Numbered from the stretch's first letter, positions 34,109 through 43,381 are shown. The stretch: DNA of 64,000 nucleotides from BD2-11 sp965232315 (GCA_965232315.1 CBDDPN010000010.1:248001-312000); one strand, 5' to 3'. Notes: generated by a model not told the origin, from the sequence alone. Numbers and translations: made by a program.

Positions 34109-34782
34109 ACGCCCGGGACAGGGGGAGCAGCTACGGAATCTCGGTGCACGTGTGGGGCGAGTACGCGTGTTTTACCCGACCGGAGATGAAGGTGGAGCGG
34201 GTCTCCTATGATGTTCCGACGCCGTCTGCAGCGCGGGGTATCCTGGAGTCCATCCTCTGGAAGCCCGCCATCGAGTGGCGCGTGTGCACCATTGAGGTCC
34301 TGAAGCCGATTCGTTGGGCCACGATCAGACGGAACGAGGTGGGCAGTCAGGGATCTTGGAGCTTGGCAAAGCAAGCCATGAACCGGGGGAAGTTGGCCGA
34401 CGGGATCACCGTGGAGGACGACCGCCAGCAGCGAGCCGCGCTGGTACTCCGCGATGTGGCCTACGTCATCCATGCTGAGTTCCTCATGACCGAGCGGGCG
34501 GGGCTGGATGACAACGAGGGGAAATTCTTGGACATGTTCCGGCGGCGGGTGGAAAAGGGCCAGTGCTACCGCCGCCCGTACCTTGGCACGCGGGAGTTCG
34601 CCGCTCACTTCGGGCCGGTCCCCGAGGAGTACGGGGCCATCTCGGGGGTGCGGGACTTGGGATGGATGTTCTACGACTTCGACTACTCCATCACTCCGCC
34701 CGGTGGTCGGTTTTTCAGGGCCGAGCTCCGCGACGGCAGGGTCGAGGTTCCGCCCCCAGGGTCCTTGGAGGTGCGTTCGTGA
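34105..34782 (+). CDS. cas5c: Cas5 (Cas5c/d), CRISPR RNA-processing subunit
   Basis: 225 residues, ATG overlapping the cas3 stop. VHVWGEYACFTRPEMKVERV and YDVPTPSAARGILESILWKP are the Cas5d signature, with PEMKVERVSYDVPTP typical of type I-C. In this subtype Cas5 replaces Cas6: it cuts the pre-crRNA at each repeat and holds the 5' handle in Cascade. No cas6 is present, in agreement. Overlaps cas8c by four bases. Confidence 0.95.
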   Translation: MNARDRGSSYGISVHVWGEYACFTRPEMKVERVSYDVPTPSAARGILESILWKPAIEWRVCTIEVLKPIRWATIRRNEVGSQGSWSLAKQAMNRGKLADGITVEDDRQQRAALVLRDVAYVIHAEFLMTERAGLDDNEGKFLDMFRRRVEKGQCYRRPYLGTREFAAHFGPVPEEYGAISGVRDLGWMFYDFDYSITPPGGRFFRAELRDGRVEVPPPGSLEVRS

Positions 34783-36584
34783 TACTCCAGGCGCTGGCGG
34801 ACTACTACGAGCGGAAGCGGACGGCGGATCCCGACGGGACCCCCGAGTGGGGGTTCGAACACCGGGAGATCCCTTTCGTCATCGTTCTATCCAAGGAGGG
34901 CAAGTTTCTCAATATCGAGGACACACGGGACGCGGGGGCAGGGCAAAAGAAGGGGAGGAGATTCTTGGTGCCGAAGGCAGCGAAACGGACGATCGCAATC
35001 CGCGCCAACCTCCTATGGGACAAGCCCGACTACGCATTGAGACTCGATACGAAGGCCGTCGAGGAGCTGGTGCGGAAGAAGTATCGCAGGGCCGGGCAGG
35101 AAGAGCTTGAAAGGAGGGTCGCCCGCTTCGCGAAGCGCGTGCGTAAACAGCATCGGGCATTCCGCGAGAGGATCGAGGACGTCTTCGGTTTCGATCCTGA
35201 CGATATCGGGCTGCTAGCTCTGCTGGCTTTTCTTGAGACAGGGCGAGGCGATAGTGCTTGGGCTCATCCGACATGGCCCGAAGTGGCGTCCACGACCGGA
35301 GCGAACGTGGGCTTCCGCCTCTCGGGAGACACCCGCCTCATCTGCGAACGGCCCGAGGTGGTGAAGGGAATCCAGAACGCAGTCGCCTCCGACGCCCCAA
35401 GTGGCCAGTGCCTGGTGACAGGTGAGCACGGACCGATGGCCAGACTCCATCCGGCGATCAAAGGCGTCTGGGGAGCCAAGCCGTCGGGGGCGGACATCGT
35501 CTCATTCAATCTCAGTGCCTTTCAGACTCATGGCCGCAAACAAGGCGCCAACGCTCCTGTCTCGGAACAGGTGGCCTTCGCCTACACGACCGCCCTCAAC
35601 CTCCTCCTTCATCGCGACAGCCCCTCCAACGCCCACGTCAGTGGCACCTCGGTCGTGTTTTGGGCGGAGCAAGGAAACGAGATCCGGAACCTGGCAGGCG
35701 CTCTCTTCCGCGACGACCAGGCGGTCCTGGACGACCCGGATCGGGGTGTGGATCGGCTGAAAGCCGTCTACGCCGCCCCGAAGCAGGGCGCGCTGCCCGG
35801 CAGGGGTAGTGGGGAGCGGTTCTACGTCCTCGGTCTGGCTCCCAACGCCGCGCGCCTGGCCATCCGCTTCTGGCGGCCCACCACCGTGGAGAGCTTCGCG
35901 GCGGCCGTCCTCCGGCACTTCCAGGATGTGGAAGTAGTTCGACCGTCGTGGGCTGCGCGATATCCTTCGGTGGCTGCGCTTCTCCGCGCGACGGCCGTTC
36001 TGGGCAAGGAAAGCAACGTCGCGCCGAACCTGGCTGGCGGTGTCGTCGATGCCATCCTCACCGAGCAGCCATATCCGCGGCATCTACTTGTCGCCGCCGT
36101 TCAACGGACGCGAGCCGAGCAGGGCGTGACCCCGGACCGCGCCGCCGTCATCAAGGGTTGCCTGATCCGGGTGGCCCGCCATTCCACCAACGATCCGGAG
36201 GTCAGCGTGGCTCTCGACGAAGGAAACGACAACGTCGGCTATCGCTTGGGACGCCTGTTCGCTGTACTCGAGCGCGTCCAGGACCGGGCCAATCCCGGGA
36301 TCCAGTCGGGGATCCGCGAGCGTTATTACAGCGCCGCGTCCACTACGCCCACGGCGGTCTTCCCCACGCTCATGAAGCTGAAGAACCACCACATGGCCAA
36401 GATCGAGAACCGAGGCGCCGTTGTTAACTTGGAACGACTCCTGGGCTCCATTCTCGACGGCGTCGAGGACCTCCCGACCGTCCTGTCGCTACCCGACCAA
36501 GGCCGCTTCGCGCTCGGCTACTACCATCAACGCCAGTCCTTCTTCACCAAATCCAGCGAGGCCGAGGATATCTCCCATGCCTGA
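34779..36584 (+). CDS. cas8c: Cas8c large subunit of Cascade
   Basis: 601 residues from a GTG at 34779 overlapping the cas5 stop (GTGA); the frame is open before this but only in antisense-like sequence. It starts VILQALADYYERKRTADPDG, the Csd1 start, and carries NIEDTRDAGAGQKKGR, CLVTGEHGPMARLHPAIKG and the FNLSAFQTHGRKQGANAPVS segment. Cas8c recognises the PAM and helps open target DNA; an internal start may also give the small Cas11 subunit, which cannot be located by eye. Overlaps cas7 by eight bases. Confidence 0.95.
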   Translation: MILQALADYYERKRTADPDGTPEWGFEHREIPFVIVLSKEGKFLNIEDTRDAGAGQKKGRRFLVPKAAKRTIAIRANLLWDKPDYALRLDTKAVEELVRKKYRRAGQEELERRVARFAKRVRKQHRAFRERIEDVFGFDPDDIGLLALLAFLETGRGDSAWAHPTWPEVASTTGANVGFRLSGDTRLICERPEVVKGIQNAVASDAPSGQCLVTGEHGPMARLHPAIKGVWGAKPSGADIVSFNLSAFQTHGRKQGANAPVSEQVAFAYTTALNLLLHRDSPSNAHVSGTSVVFWAEQGNEIRNLAGALFRDDQAVLDDPDRGVDRLKAVYAAPKQGALPGRGSGERFYVLGLAPNAARLAIRFWRPTTVESFAAAVLRHFQDVEVVRPSWAARYPSVAALLRATAVLGKESNVAPNLAGGVVDAILTEQPYPRHLLVAAVQRTRAEQGVTPDRAAVIKGCLIRVARHSTNDPEVSVALDEGNDNVGYRLGRLFAVLERVQDRANPGIQSGIRERYYSAASTTPTAVFPTLMKLKNHHMAKIENRGAVVNLERLLGSILDGVEDLPTVLSLPDQGRFALGYYHQRQSFFTKSSEAEDISHA

Positions 36585-37428
36585 TTCCGTTTCCAAGCGC
36601 TCCGACTTCGTCCTCCTCTTCGATGTGATGGACGGGAATCCCAATGGCGATCCAGATGCCGGAAATCTTCCCCGGATCGATGCCGAGACGGGCGAGGGGA
36701 TTGTCACCGACGTGTGCCTAAAGAGGAAGGTCCGCAACTTCGTGGAGCTGGCGAAGAAGGGCGAGCCACCGAACGCCATCTACGTCAAGGAAAAGACCGT
36801 TCTCAATCGCAGGCATCAGGAGGCCTACGAGGCGCTGGGTCGGGATCCGGACAAGCCCTCCGGCGACGATGTGGAGAAGGTTCGCCGTTACATGTGCGAC
36901 AACTACTTCGACATTCGAACGTTCGGAGCCGTCATGAGCACCGGCGTGAACGCCGGTCAGGTCCGAGGGCCGGTTCAGCTTACATTCGGCCGAAGCGTCG
37001 GGCCGATCGTTTCCTTCGACCACTCCATCACTCGCATGGCGGTTACGAACGAGCGCGATCTCGCGAAGGAGAGGACCATGGGTCGGAAGAGCACTGTACC
37101 ATATGGACTCTATCGGGCCCACGGCTTCATCTCTGCGGCTGTGGCTCGCGACACCGGATTCTCCGGTGAGGACCAGAACCTCCTGCTCCGTGCTCTCGCC
37201 GAGATGTTCGAGCACGACCGGTCCGCCGCACGCGGGATGATGAGCACGAGGGGCCTCTACGTGTTCGAGCACGAGAGCGAGCTTGGATCGGCGCCCGCCC
37301 ATGCTTTGTTTGATCGGGTGAGCGTAGCTCGCGCAGCCGAAGCGCCGAGAAGCCTCTCGGACTTCGAGGTTCGTGTGGAAGAGGACGATCTGCCGCAGGG
37401 CGTGACTTTGCGGCGCGTTATGGGGTGA
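36577..37428 (+). CDS. cas7c: Cas7 backbone subunit of Cascade, type I-C
   Basis: 283 residues from the ATG at 36577 inside the cas8c end. Csd2 features are RSDFVLLFDVMDGNPNGDPD, IDAETGEGIVTDVCLKRKVR, DIRTFGAVMSTGVNAGQVRG and MGRKSTVPYGLYRAHGFIS. Several copies polymerise along the crRNA spacer. Length is normal and no defects seen. Confidence 0.96.
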   Translation: MPDSVSKRSDFVLLFDVMDGNPNGDPDAGNLPRIDAETGEGIVTDVCLKRKVRNFVELAKKGEPPNAIYVKEKTVLNRRHQEAYEALGRDPDKPSGDDVEKVRRYMCDNYFDIRTFGAVMSTGVNAGQVRGPVQLTFGRSVGPIVSFDHSITRMAVTNERDLAKERTMGRKSTVPYGLYRAHGFISAAVARDTGFSGEDQNLLLRALAEMFEHDRSAARGMMSTRGLYVFEHESELGSAPAHALFDRVSVARAAEAPRSLSDFEVRVEEDDLPQGVTLRRVMG

Positions 37429-37429
37429 C

Positions 37430-38116
37430 GTGTACACGGACGACGAACTCATCCCGCTCAGCGCCCTCCAGCACCTCTTATTCTGCGAGCGTCAGTGCGC
37501 CCTCATCCATCAGGAGCAGACCTGGGTGGAAAACCGTCTCACGGTGGAGGGGGCTCACATGCACCGGAGGGCTGACTCAGGGAACGACGAGGCGCGGAGA
37601 GACCTGGTCGTGCTGCGAGGCCTCCCGGTGCGCTCGGCGAGGCTGGGCCTGTCGGGAAGAGCCGACGTGGTCGAGTTCCGGCGGATCGGGGGCGGATCCG
37701 GCTTGACGCTGGACGGCCGCGAGGGACGTTGGTCTCCAAGACCGGTCGAGTACAAGCGCGGCCGCCCGAAAAGCCATCGCGCAGACGAAGTACAACTATG
37801 TGCGCAGGCACTGTGTCTGGAGGAGATGTTCGACGTGCGTGTGTCCCGCGGCGATCTCTTCTATGGGGCGAGGCGGCGCCGGAGTGAGGTGGTCTTCGAC
37901 GAAGAGCTCCGCCGCACGACCGAGGAAGCTGCGGGGAAGCTCCATGCTCTCTTCACGCAGGTTGCTCCGCCTCCGGCCAAGTACCAGCCCCGCAAGTGCG
38001 ACTCCTGCTCGTTGATCTCGGTGTGCCTGCCTAAGGCATCGTTCGACACCCAAAGTTACTTGAGAAGAGCCCTGCCGAAGCCACCATCTGTCGGGTCGGA
38101 AGGGCGCCAGCCGTGA
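37430..38116 (+). CDS. cas4: Cas4 adaptation exonuclease
   Basis: 228 residues from GTG at 37430, one base after cas7. Iron-sulphur cysteines are split as usual: C19 in LLFCERQC and a C-terminal set in PRKCDSCSLISVCLP. The RecB-like nuclease core is LSGRADVVEF, PVEYKRGRPKSHRADEVQLC. Cas4 trims pre-spacers and sets PAM and orientation. Overlaps cas1 by four bases. Confidence 0.94.
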   Translation: MYTDDELIPLSALQHLLFCERQCALIHQEQTWVENRLTVEGAHMHRRADSGNDEARRDLVVLRGLPVRSARLGLSGRADVVEFRRIGGGSGLTLDGREGRWSPRPVEYKRGRPKSHRADEVQLCAQALCLEEMFDVRVSRGDLFYGARRRRSEVVFDEELRRTTEEAAGKLHALFTQVAPPPAKYQPRKCDSCSLISVCLPKASFDTQSYLRRALPKPPSVGSEGRQP

Positions 38117-39138
38117 AGCGCCATCTCAACACTCTCTTCGTCACCACGGACGAGTCCTACTTGTCGAGGGAGGGCGAGAGCATCGTTGTCAAGCGGCAGG
38201 GGAAGAAAGTTCTCCAAGTGCCAGCGTTGACCCTTGACGGGCTCGTCTGCATCGGGAGGAGCTACGTCAGCACTCCGCTGCTTCGCCTGTGCGGCGAGAA
38301 CGGACTAACGGTATCGCTCTTTTCGTCCTCGGGCCGGATCATCGGGCGATTCGAGGGACCCGCCACGGGGAACGTGCTTCTAAGGAGGGATCAACACCGC
38401 CTCTCCTTGGACCGACACGCGCGGCTCGCCATCGCCGCACGCTTCGTGTTGGGCAAGGTAGCCAACAGCCGAACGGTCATTCTCAGGGGCGCCCGAGACC
38501 ACGGCGATCCTCAGGGACGACTCGGCGAAGCCGCCGACGTGCTGGGACGCGTCCTTCGGAAGGTGGAGCATGCAAGAGACCTGGACGAACTACGGGGGAT
38601 GGAGGGGGAGGCCGGGCGCGTTTACTTCCGGGTATTTGACGGTCTCATCACGCGGAGAGGCCAGGACTTCGAGTTCCGCGGCCGATCACGGCGTCCCCCG
38701 CGGAGCCGGACCAACGCCCTGCTCTCGTTTGCATATGGGATTCTGCGTCACGACCTCCGGTCGGCCTGCGAGGGCGTGGGGCTTGATCCCCAAATCGGCT
38801 TTCTCCACGCCGATCGACCCGGACGAGCGAGCCTGGCTCTCGACCTGATGGAGGAATTTCGGGCACCGCTGGCGGACAGGGCAGTGTTGACGGTCATCAA
38901 TCGACAACAGGTATCCAGCGCGGATTTTGATGTTCGTCCGGGGGGAGGCGTGCTTATGAGGGACGCTGCGCGAAAGACGCTCATCGTAACCTACCAGAAG
39001 AGGAAGCAAGAGAATCTCAACCATCCGTTCCTTGGTGAGCAGACGACGGTTGGACTCCTCTCCCATCTCCAAGCTCGTCTCCTCGCGCGTCACCTGCGGG
39101 GGGACCTGGATGGATATCCCCCGTTCCTGACGAGATGA
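38113..39138 (+). CDS. cas1: Cas1 integrase, type I-C
   Basis: 341 residues, GTG at 38113 overlapping the cas4 stop. Starts KRHLNTLFVTTDESYLSREG. The all-helical catalytic domain has the Glu in EGEAGRVYFRVFD, His in IGFLHADRPGRASLALDLME, and the QTTVGLLSHLQARLLARHLR end. It inserts new spacers at the leader end together with Cas2. Complete, unlike the cas2 that follows. Confidence 0.96.
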   Translation: MKRHLNTLFVTTDESYLSREGESIVVKRQGKKVLQVPALTLDGLVCIGRSYVSTPLLRLCGENGLTVSLFSSSGRIIGRFEGPATGNVLLRRDQHRLSLDRHARLAIAARFVLGKVANSRTVILRGARDHGDPQGRLGEAADVLGRVLRKVEHARDLDELRGMEGEAGRVYFRVFDGLITRRGQDFEFRGRSRRPPRSRTNALLSFAYGILRHDLRSACEGVGLDPQIGFLHADRPGRASLALDLMEEFRAPLADRAVLTVINRQQVSSADFDVRPGGGVLMRDAARKTLIVTYQKRKQENLNHPFLGEQTTVGLLSHLQARLLARHLRGDLDGYPPFLTR

Positions 39139-39145
39139 CCCCTTG

Positions 39146-39425
39146 ATGGTTCTTGTAACCTACGACGACGAGTAGGGAGGGTCGCCGTCGCCTCCGACAG
39201 GTGGCTAGGAAGTGTCTGGACTTCGGCCAGCGCGTCCAGAACTCGGTCTTCGAGTGTCAGATCACTTGGGAGCAGTGGACGCGGCTTCGCCTGGATCTCC
39301 TGGATCTCATCGACCCCTCGGAGGACAGTCTGCGGTTCTACATGCTGGGGAATCGTTGGCATGGCCGAGTGGAGCACCATGGTGTGCGTCCTACCATCGA
39401 CTTCGAGGACCCGCTCATCACTTGA
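39146..39425 (+). pseudogene. cas2: Cas2, frameshifted
   Basis: From the ATG at 39146 the frame gives MVLVTYDDE and stops at 39173-39175. Another frame, from about 39165, gives TSREGRRRLRQVARKCLDFG, then QRVQNSVFECQITWEQWTRL and EDSLRFYMLGNRWHGRVEHH, ending at 39425: a normal Cas2 body. The first strand carries the TYD catalytic region, which is separated from the rest by an indel in the ACGACGACG run. Either cas2 is broken (adaptation lost), the run is misread, or ribosomes shift there. The rest of the gene shows no decay. Confidence 0.88.
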
Positions 39426-39618
39426 CAGTTCGGCTCGCGCGAACCTACAGCTCTCATGCCTGTTCCGGGAGCTTCGCGCGCTCGCCGCAGATGGTGGACC
39501 GGCAAGGGTTTACAGATCGGGCTGGGCGTGATCGGCATGCGCGCCAGGCGGGCGGACGAGGGGGTTCGCGAACTGCGCGTTCTATCGTGCGGTGCACTAC
39601 TACGTTAGAGGTATCAGG
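39426..39618 (+). promoter_or_regulatory. CRISPR leader region
   Basis: The 193 bp between cas2 and the first repeat. The position next to cas2 and the decay of repeats at the opposite end both mark this as the leader side, holding the array promoter and integration signals. It is unusually GC-rich for a leader; no clear -10/-35 could be assigned. Confidence 0.6.
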
Positions 39619-41371
39619 GTCGCCTCCCGCGAGGGGGGCGTGGATCGCAACTCGTGTCAGTGGGACTCCGGGCAGGTCGGCGTGTCGCCTCCCGCGAGGG
39701 GGGCGTGGATCGCAACTATGAGGAGGAGCAGATTGTGGAGATTGACCCGAGTCGCCTCCCGCGAGGGGGGCGTGGATCGCAACCGGCGCCGGCGCCGGCG
39801 TCCCCTGACTCGCCAAGTCGCCTCCCGCGAGGGGGGCGTGGATCGCAACCATCCATATCCTGAGCACCGGCCGGCTGATCCGGTCGCCTCCCGCGAGGGG
39901 GGCGTGGATCGCAACCTCCCAGCTCTCGAAGTAGCCGGCCCGGGTCCCGGTCGCCTCCCGCGAGGGGGGCGTGGATCGCAACACCACCTTCCCGATCTCC
40001 CGCTCGACGACGCGCGTCGCCTCCCGCGAGGGGGGCGTGGATCGCAACCCCGCGCTCCCTTTGTTGGTCCCTCGGACGGGCGGGTCGCCTCCCGCGAGGG
40101 GGGCGTGGATCGCAACCGGACCTCGTATCTTCGAACGCCTTCATCACGCGGTCGCCTCCCGCGAGGGGGGCGTGGATCGCAACATCATCAGGGGCGCGCC
40201 AACCACGAGCTCGTCGCAAGTCGCCTCCCGCGAGGGGGGCGTGGATCGCAACACCGACTGATTCGCGATGGAGCCGACGGCCGTGGGGTCGCCTCCCGCG
40301 AGGGGGGCGTGGATCGCAACGCCAAGCAGGTTCGCGGCGTCAAGGTCTACGACCGTCGCCTCCCGCGAGGGGGGCGTGGATCGCAACAGTCTGGCAAATG
40401 CTCGCCCAGCCCCACATCGACGTCGCCTCCCGCGAGGGGGGCGTGGATCGCAACCTCGCACTCATGGCCAAATACCCGAGGGTGCCGGTCGCCTCCCGCG
40501 AGGGGGGCGTGGATCGCAACTCTGGGGTCGGGTCGGCATGACCGGGGCGGCGATGTCGCCTCCCGCGAGGGGGGCGTGGATCGCAACCTGGACACGACCG
40601 AGGACGATCTGGTGGTCCGGGTCGCCTCCCGCGAGGGGGGCGTGGATCGCAACGTGTAGTAGTCGTGCATCGCCGCCGTCATGAAGTCGCCTCCCGCGAG
40701 GGGGGCGTGGATCGCAACATCCGCAGCGCCGTGATCTCGTTCTTGCGCCGGGTCGCCTCCCGCGAGGGGGGCGTGGATCGCAACAGTTTGTACGCCTTCT
40801 CCAGCGCCTCGACCAGCTGTCGCCTCCCGCGAGGGGGGCGTGGATCGCAACATTGCCGTGGACCTGGGCGGTGCGGTCCTTCCAGTGTCGCCTCCCGCGA
40901 GGGGGGCGTGGATCGCAACTTGATCCGCACGTCCGTGGCGAGCATGCACAGAGGTCGCCTCCCGCGAGGGGGGCGTGGATCGCAACTCGCGAGTGGCGCT
41001 AGGCCTGCAAAGGCCGCGCCGAGTCGCCTCCCGCGAGGGGGGCGTGGATCGCAACTCCGACAGCTGCGCGGTCGGGGCGAGCGGGTGGAGTCGCCTCCCG
41101 CGAGGGGGGCGTGGATCGCAACCCATTGGTGCCTCCTGGCCTGTCGGTTCCGGGTGTCGCCTCCCGCGAGGGGGGCGTGGATCGCAACCTGGCGCGGATC
41201 ACCTTCGTCGTCGAGGAAGGAGTCGCCTCCCGCGAGGGGGGCGTGGATCGCAACTCTTTGAAGAAGGAGAGAGAGAAGGAGAAAGAGAGTCGCCTCCCGC
41301 GAGGGGGGCGTGGATCGTAACCATCCAGAACCCGACGCACCGCTATGCCTGCGTGAGTCGCCTCCCGCGAG
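39619..41371 (+). CRISPR. Type I-C CRISPR array, 27 repeats and 26 spacers
   Basis: The repeat is 33 bp, first copy 39619-39651, starting GTCGCCTCCCGCGAGG and ending GTGGATCGCAAC; an inner CTCCC/GGGGG stem is likely to be the Cas5 processing hairpin. Repeats 1-25 are identical. Repeat 26 (41289-41321) has C to T near 41318. Repeat 27 is cut after 15 bases (41357-41371). Spacers are 32-36 bp. The last-but-one spacer (41255-41288) is almost pure purine. The ordered decay at the right end fits leader-to-trailer ageing. No spacer was noticed to match elsewhere in the window, but this was not searched exhaustively. Confidence 0.99.
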
Positions 41372-41493
41372 TACCCTCATCATGCGCCTCCTTCAGCCGC
41401 TCGGCGGTCTCCGCGAAGGTGTGCAGCGGCACGTCGGGTTGGGAGTATCGAAACGAGCTTGCTCTACGTGGGTGCGAAGGCCCGATAACGTGT

Positions 41494-41584
41494 TTCTTAC
41501 TTGCTCGGCCAGACTGAATCAGTTGTGGATAACGTTGTAAGTGATTGTCAACACGCATCGTGTTCTACTTGCCGGTCACTTGCT
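41494..41584 (+). repeat. Composite direct repeat, left copy
   Basis: Block A TTCTTACTTGCTC (41494-41506), 17 bp, block B TGTGGATAAC (41524-41533), 32 bp, block C TACTTGCCGGTCACTTGCT (41566-41584). Spacings are identical to the right copy at 43291-43381; linkers are unrelated. ACTTGC occurs three times. Block B contains a perfect DnaA box (complement of TTATCCACA). Confidence 0.85.
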
Positions 41585-41734
41585 TAATTGAGTGTCAAGG
41601 AAGCTGCCCGGTCCGAGTCAGCTTGAGTCGCCCATCCTTCCAGCTTACCCTTGAAACGATCGAATACCTGCCGAGCAACGGGATATCGTGTACGTGGCTG
41701 AACCCACCTTGGAGATCCGCCGGAGAGCGCAAGC

Positions 41735-43225
41735 ATGGAGAGCGGTATCCCGATGGTAGTCGGGCAGGGGCGTGGTTCGGCCCGGGCCATCGCACTGGTT
41801 CAACAGCTTCGGCTCGCCCAAGAGAGCGAAGTCATCGAGTTCAAGTGCAACCACAAGAAGCCGGACGACATCGGGGAGTACATCTCCGCCTTGGCGAATG
41901 CTGCTGCGCTTCTGGCTGCGCCACGCGCCTATATGGTTTGGGGCATCGCCGACGGAGACCACGAAGTCGTCGGAACTAGGTTTTCGCCAGCGCGGACTCG
42001 GAGGGGTAACGAGCCCTTGGAGACATGGTTGCTTCAGATGCTCCGGCCACGAATCGACTTTCGGTTTCACGAAGTTACGGTGGATGGCAAGGCCGTAGTG
42101 CTCTTGGAAGTCGAACCCGCCAGCGGGCAACCTGTGGCTTTTTGCAACACCGAGTACATTCGCGTCGGCAGCAGTAAGAGGAAGCTTCGGGAGTATCCGG
42201 AGAAGGAGCGAGCTATCTGGAGGTCGTTTGATCGCCTGACTTTTGAGCGAAGAAGCGCTGTGGAAGGCGCGACCGGTGACGAGGTCGCCTCTCTGCTGAA
42301 CTGCCCGGCGTACTTCGATCTCGTGGGGTTACCGCTTCCCGCCGGACGCGCGCCGCAACTTGAGCGTCTCTGTGCTGAGGGAATTATCCGTGCCACAGAG
42401 GCCGGACGTTACGATATCACGAACCTCGGAGCCACAGCTCTGGCCAGAGACCTGAGAGACTTCGGACGACTTGGCCGGAAAGCCGTGCGTGTCATTCAGT
42501 ATTTGGGTCCGGGACGACATCACGCCAGCAAGGAGCACGAGATCCATGCTGGGTATGCGGTTGGTTTCCGCGAAATTATGGCCTATGTGAACGGCATTCT
42601 GCCCGCACGAGAGACCGTTGGTTCCGCACTGCGCCAGACGACTTTCGTGTTCCCGGAAACCGCGGTTAGAGAACTGGTAGCGAATGCAATCATTCACCAG
42701 GACTTCTCCGTACGGGGCGCTGGTCCAATGGTTGAGATCTTCGACCGACGCATTGAAGTCACGAATCCCGGCGAATCGCTGGTGAAGCCCGAGCGGTTCA
42801 TCGACGGTGCCCCGACTTCACGAAACGAAATGTTGGCATCTTTGATGCGCCGGTTCGGTTTCTGCGAGGAGCGGGGGAGTGGAATCGACAAGGTCATCAT
42901 CGCCGTGGAATTGGCCCATCTGCCTCCTCCTGACTTCCGAGTGTTACCAGGATCGACGCGCACCGTGCTTTTCGCATGGAAGGAGCTCAGGGAGATGGAC
43001 CGGTTGGAGCGCTTGCGAGCGGTCTATCAGCACGCCTGCCTCCGATACGTGCTCGACGACTACCTCACGAACACCTCGCTACGGGAGCGGTTCGGCCTAA
43101 AGGAAAAAAGCCGCGCGTCGGTCTCGAGGATAATCCGGGATGCTGTGAATGAGGGAGCTATCGTTCCGTTCGACGTTAGGTCATCGCCCAAATACATGAA
43201 GTATGTGCCCTTCTGGGCCGCGTGA
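41735..43225 (+). CDS. AlbA_2 (Schlafen-like) / GHKL ATPase-like protein
   Basis: 496 residues, ATG at 41735 with GGAGAG upstream. The N-terminal AlbA_2 domain is marked by ESEVIEFKCNHKKPDDIGEY and NTEYIRVGSSKRKLREYPEK. The central/C-terminal part has the HATPase-like AVRELVANAIIHQDFSVRG, IEVTNPGESL and GFCEERGSGIDKVI. A winged-helix-like end follows (LRERFGLKEKSRASVSRIIR). Such proteins are annotated as ATP-binding transcriptional regulators and are common in defence islands; AlbA_2 domains bind nucleic acid. Flanked on both sides by the composite repeats, so it looks like the cargo or controller of a small unit next to the CRISPR array. Confidence 0.82.
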   Translation: MESGIPMVVGQGRGSARAIALVQQLRLAQESEVIEFKCNHKKPDDIGEYISALANAAALLAAPRAYMVWGIADGDHEVVGTRFSPARTRRGNEPLETWLLQMLRPRIDFRFHEVTVDGKAVVLLEVEPASGQPVAFCNTEYIRVGSSKRKLREYPEKERAIWRSFDRLTFERRSAVEGATGDEVASLLNCPAYFDLVGLPLPAGRAPQLERLCAEGIIRATEAGRYDITNLGATALARDLRDFGRLGRKAVRVIQYLGPGRHHASKEHEIHAGYAVGFREIMAYVNGILPARETVGSALRQTTFVFPETAVRELVANAIIHQDFSVRGAGPMVEIFDRRIEVTNPGESLVKPERFIDGAPTSRNEMLASLMRRFGFCEERGSGIDKVIIAVELAHLPPPDFRVLPGSTRTVLFAWKELREMDRLERLRAVYQHACLRYVLDDYLTNTSLRERFGLKEKSRASVSRIIRDAVNEGAIVPFDVRSSPKYMKYVPFWAA

Positions 43226-43290
43226 TCGGGCCGGTGGAGAATCGACGAACTTGCGTGCTTCGGCGGTTTCTTAGGATCTACGGCATGTGA

Positions 43291-43381
43291 TTCTTACTTG
43301 CTCAACGAGGTCACGCCTGCTGTGGATAACATCATAACATATTATATCATCAATACTTATCTTACTTGCCGGTCACTTGCT
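43291..43381 (+). repeat. Composite direct repeat, right copy
   Basis: Blocks A (43291-43303), B (43321-43330) and C (43363-43381) as in the left copy, 1,797 bp away. The B-C linker is very AT-rich (about 43331-43362), striking in this GC-rich DNA. Confidence 0.85.

Noticed and set aside
39619..41371. Self-targeting spacers
   Set aside because: No spacer was seen to match other parts of the window by eye, but a proper alignment was not possible, so nothing is claimed.
39592..41517. Long open frames on both strands across the CRISPR array
   Set aside because: They are produced by the 33 bp repeat without stop codons; the translated repeat (VASREGGVDRN and similar) recurs at every unit. Not genes.
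41524..43330. Perfect DnaA-box sequences as the chromosomal origin
   Set aside because: Only one box per repeat and no dnaA, dnaN, parAB or gidA nearby; gyrA 11 kb away is not sufficient. Kept as a feature of a mobile unit instead.
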